This document shows, piece by piece, positions 23,986 to 26,441 of a stretch of DNA of 26,441 nt. A program made the position numbers and the translations under genes. Source of the DNA: Eggerthella sp. CAG:298. GTDB lineage: Bacteria; Actinomycetota; Coriobacteriia; Coriobacteriales; Eggerthellaceae. The stretch's first letter is position 1. The number at the start of each line of letters is the position of its first letter. The DNA is taken from assembly GCA_000435675.1 (NCBI GenBank), contig FR895141.1, positions 13,358-39,798 on the forward strand, in the 5' to 3' direction. The notes under the pieces are model-generated. The model made no database searches. It had not been told where the DNA came from and saw only the letters and a program-made list of their open reading frames with translations.

Positions 23986-26441
23986 CTACTCCTCTTTCTC
24001 TGACGAGAAGAAAGACGATAGGAATTCCTGCACCGCAGTGAGCGTGGTGCCATCTTCGCTCTCTCCCACCACACGCATCGGCACGATGAGCTTCTTCTTG
24101 TCCGCCAAGTAACGCCCTGCTTTCTTGCGGAGCGCAGATGCCTGCTTCTTCGAGATGGTGATAGGCTCGACGATAAGCTTGCCACCCGTCACCGATATCT
24201 GCGCGATGTTGTGCTCGTTCGCGAACGCTTTCAAACGCGCTTTCTGGAATTGATTGACCGTAGCTGGCGGCATTTCGCCATGCTTCTCTATGATCTCGCG
24301 CGCTAGCTCGTCCACGAATTCGATCGTATCGGCACTGGCCAGCTTGCGATAGAAGAGCACGCGTTCATCAGCATCAGGCACATATTCTTCAGGGATGTAC
24401 GTGTGATCGGGCACGTTGATCACGATGTCGGAAAGAGCTTCAGGAAGATAGTTGTCGGATATGCTCTCCCCCTCACGCGTAAGATTCACCGCCTGCGAGA
24501 GCATCTGCGCATAAAGATCGAAGCCCACTGCCGACATGTTGCCGCTCTGCTCCGCGCCAAGGATGCTGCCCGCGCCACGGATCTCAAGATCCTTCATGGC
24601 GATACGCATGCCGCTTCCCAGATCGGCATTCTCGTCGATCGCGGTCAGGCGATCGCGCGCTTCCTCGGTAAGGGGAACGTTATCGGGGAACAGGAAGTAA
24701 GCATATGCCTGCGTGGAAGAGCGACCGACACGTCCTTTGAGCTGGTACATCTGCGCAAGGCCCAAACGCTGCGCGTCTTCGATTATGAGCGTATTCGTAT
24801 GCGGGTTGTCGATGCCGCTCTCGATGATGGTAGTTGCTACGAGCACATCGATCTCGCCTGCGGAGAAATCTTCCATCACGATCTCGAGCTCTTCTTTCGA
24901 CATCTTGCCGTGCGCTACCCCGATGCGCGCTTCACCTGCCGCTTCACGCACGCGCTTCACCGCGTCATCGATCGAGCGCACGCGATTGCTCACGTAGTAC
25001 ACCTGCCCCTTGCGATCGAGTTCGCGCGCGATGGCATCGGCGACCACATCAGGGTCCCACTCGCCCACGTGCACTTCCACGGGGCGGCGATCATCGGGCG
25101 GCGTCATGATCAGGCTCATGTCGCGCACGCCGGAAAGCCCCATCTGCATCGTACGCGGAATGGGTGTTGCCGAAAGCGTGAGGATATCGATCGATTCACG
25201 CATGTTCTTCAGCTGCTCTTTATGTCCCACGCCGAAGCGCTGTTCCTCGTCGATGATCACAAGCCCCAGATCTTTCGGATTCACATCGCGCGAGAGCAGG
25301 CGATGCGTACCCACGAGCACCTGCACCTCCCCGTTTGCGAAATCTTCAAGGGTCCTTTTTTGCTGCGCAGGCGTACGGAAACGCGAGAGCACTTCGACGC
25401 GCACCCCGAAAGGCTCGAAGCGTTCCTTGAATGTGGTGTAGTGCTGCTGAGCCAAGATGGTGGTCGGACAGAGCACCATCACCTGCTTCTTGTCCTGCGT
25501 TGCCTTGAACGCCGCACGCAATGCCACCTCGGTCTTGCCGAAACCCACATCGCCGCACACGAGCCGATCCATCGGATGAATCGATTGCATGTCAGTCTTG
25601 ATGTCCGCAATAGCCGCAAGCTGATCAGGTGTTTCTTGGTAAGGGAACGCTTCTTCCATCTCGCGCTGCCAGGGCGTGTCCTCTTTATATTGATAACCCT
25701 TTGTCGCGCTACGGCGCGTATACACGTCTACCAAGTCGAACGCAAGCTGCTTCGTGGCCTTACGCGCACGGCCTATGGCGCGTGACCAGTCCGACGTGTT
25801 GAGGCGCGTCAAACGCGGGGATGCTCCTTCGGGGCCGACATAGCGCGTTACGCGATCGAACTGCTCGACCGGCACATAGAGCTTATCGCCTTCAGCGTAT
25901 TCCAAAAGCAAGTAATCGCGCTCGATCCCGCCCACATCACGGCGCACGAGATCGCGGAAGAATGCCACACCATGATGCGCATGCACCACATAATCACCGG
26001 GCTTATAGGGAAAGGTGATGTCGGTGATGTCGACGCGCTTCGTGGTACGCACCGACATGGAGCCTTGCGTATCGGCAAGCGAAACAAGAGCGAGCTTCGC
26101 CGCAGGGAAGATCATACCGAGCGGAATGTTCACATCGACGATATTCACCACGCCACGGCGCAGCTTGCGCGCGCGGCGAGCAGTATCTGAAGACGCAGGC
26201 GCTTCCCCGTCTTCCTTAGAACGAGCGGGCAAAGATGAAGATGAAGATGAAGATGAAGATGCACCTTCGCCCTCGTCATCGGGGACTGCCAGCACATCGA
26301 GCTCCTCCTTGATCGGGATCCCCCGATCGACCAGTTCGAGCTTCATCTCCTGACGTGCGCGGAAATGCGGCACCGAGAACACCACGGTGAAGCCTTGCTG
26401 CGTGAGCGAATAGAGCTTGCCGAAGAGCTTATCGGCATCTC
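23986..26441 (-). CDS. mfd: Transcription-repair coupling factor Mfd, N-terminus cut by the window edge
   Basis: 817 C-terminal residues; the frame is open to the right edge, so the start lies outside. Mfd removes RNA polymerase stalled at DNA damage and recruits UvrA. Visible parts in order: the end of the UvrB-like region, a Ser-rich linker, the polymerase-interacting domain (GDYVVHAHHGVAFFRDL ... GDKLYVPVEQFDRVTRYVG), the RecG-like motor with Walker A GDVGFGKT (about 25531-25554), IIDEEQRFGVGHKEQLK, SATPIPRTMQM, TIIESGIDNPHTNTLIIEDA and QLKGRVGRS, then the C-terminal TRCF domain. Everything needed for translocase activity in the visible part is intact. Unusual is a nine-serine run encoded by a hexanucleotide repeat (26234-26260) in the linker. 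mfd converges with the YczE-like gene. Confidence 0.98.
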   Translation of the reverse strand, partial: DADKLFGKLYSLTQQGFTVVFSVPHFRARQEMKLELVDRGIPIKEELDVLAVPDDEGEGASSSSSSSSSLPARSKEDGEAPASSDTARRARKLRRGVVNIVDVNIPLGMIFPAAKLALVSLADTQGSMSVRTTKRVDITDITFPYKPGDYVVHAHHGVAFFRDLVRRDVGGIERDYLLLEYAEGDKLYVPVEQFDRVTRYVGPEGASPRLTRLNTSDWSRAIGRARKATKQLAFDLVDVYTRRSATKGYQYKEDTPWQREMEEAFPYQETPDQLAAIADIKTDMQSIHPMDRLVCGDVGFGKTEVALRAAFKATQDKKQVMVLCPTTILAQQHYTTFKERFEPFGVRVEVLSRFRTPAQQKRTLEDFANGEVQVLVGTHRLLSRDVNPKDLGLVIIDEEQRFGVGHKEQLKNMRESIDILTLSATPIPRTMQMGLSGVRDMSLIMTPPDDRRPVEVHVGEWDPDVVADAIARELDRKGQVYYVSNRVRSIDDAVKRVREAAGEARIGVAHGKMSKEELEIVMEDFSAGEIDVLVATTIIESGIDNPHTNTLIIEDAQRLGLAQMYQLKGRVGRSSTQAYAYFLFPDNVPLTEEARDRLTAIDENADLGSGMRIAMKDLEIRGAGSILGAEQSGNMSAVGFDLYAQMLSQAVNLTREGESISDNYLPEALSDIVINVPDHTYIPEEYVPDADERVLFYRKLASADTIEFVDELAREIIEKHGEMPPATVNQFQKARLKAFANEHNIAQISVTGGKLIVEPITISKKQASALRKKAGRYLADKKKLIVPMRVVGESEDGTTLTAVQEFLSSFFSSEKEE
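26234..26260. repeat. GATGAA hexanucleotide repeat (4.5 units) in mfd
   Basis: Four and a half direct copies of GATGAA, coding for nine serines on the minus strand in Mfd's linker. Gain or loss of units would keep the frame. Confidence 0.9.

Noticed and set aside
24403..25785. Long open frame (460 codons) on the + strand antisense to mfd
   Set aside because: The minus strand here encodes an unmistakable Mfd motor with all motifs. The + frame is His/Arg-rich and looks like a GC-bias shadow.

Overview
The window reads as chromosome of a moderate-GC, low-repeat bacterium. Gene content suggests a Gram-positive host, most likely an anaerobic Actinomycetota of the class Coriobacteriia. The basis is an IsdE-type heme-uptake locus with NEAT-like domains, a multi-cluster Fe-S protein, a radical SAM/SPASM enzyme and codon usage rich in GC-ending codons. 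No rRNA or other phylogenetic marker is present, so the assignment is inference. I found no tRNA, rRNA, CRISPR array, transposase or prophage gene.

Left part (1-9060): a heme/iron acquisition locus on the + strand. It holds the C-terminal half of an IsdE-like heme-binding lipoprotein, a FecCD-type permease, its ABC ATPase (11-nt overlap) and a 2222-residue surface protein. The surface protein has a signal peptide, four NEAT-like domains, two pairs of FIVAR-like helical repeats, two leucine-rich-repeat blocks and a C-terminal membrane anchor, but no visible LPXTG motif. The inferred flow is host hemoprotein to surface protein to IsdE-like receptor to permease/ATPase. A strong hairpin at 9031-9059 ends the locus.

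Middle part (9124-17033): an AGCS sodium/alanine-glycine symporter (-) diverges from a cysteine synthase-family gene (+). The cysteine synthase gene converges with a minus-strand cluster whose transcription order is radical SAM/SPASM gene, metK, priA. The cysK-priA gap holds an inverted-repeat element of about 170 bp. priA carries an internal 33-bp tandem duplication and may have its own leaderless promoter inside a small palindrome.

Right part (17325-26441): a + strand run of an ATP-grasp-like protein, a DUF1461-type membrane protein, gltX, a large polyferredoxin-like protein, a PaaI-type thioesterase and a YczE-type membrane protein. The last converges with mfd (-), which is cut by the right window edge. 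Several genes here have recognisable -10 hexamers and Shine-Dalgarno sites.

The strongest candidate for something not well described is the giant NEAT/LRR protein encoded with a heme ABC transporter. The Fe-S protein and the ATP-grasp/DUF1461 pair are next.
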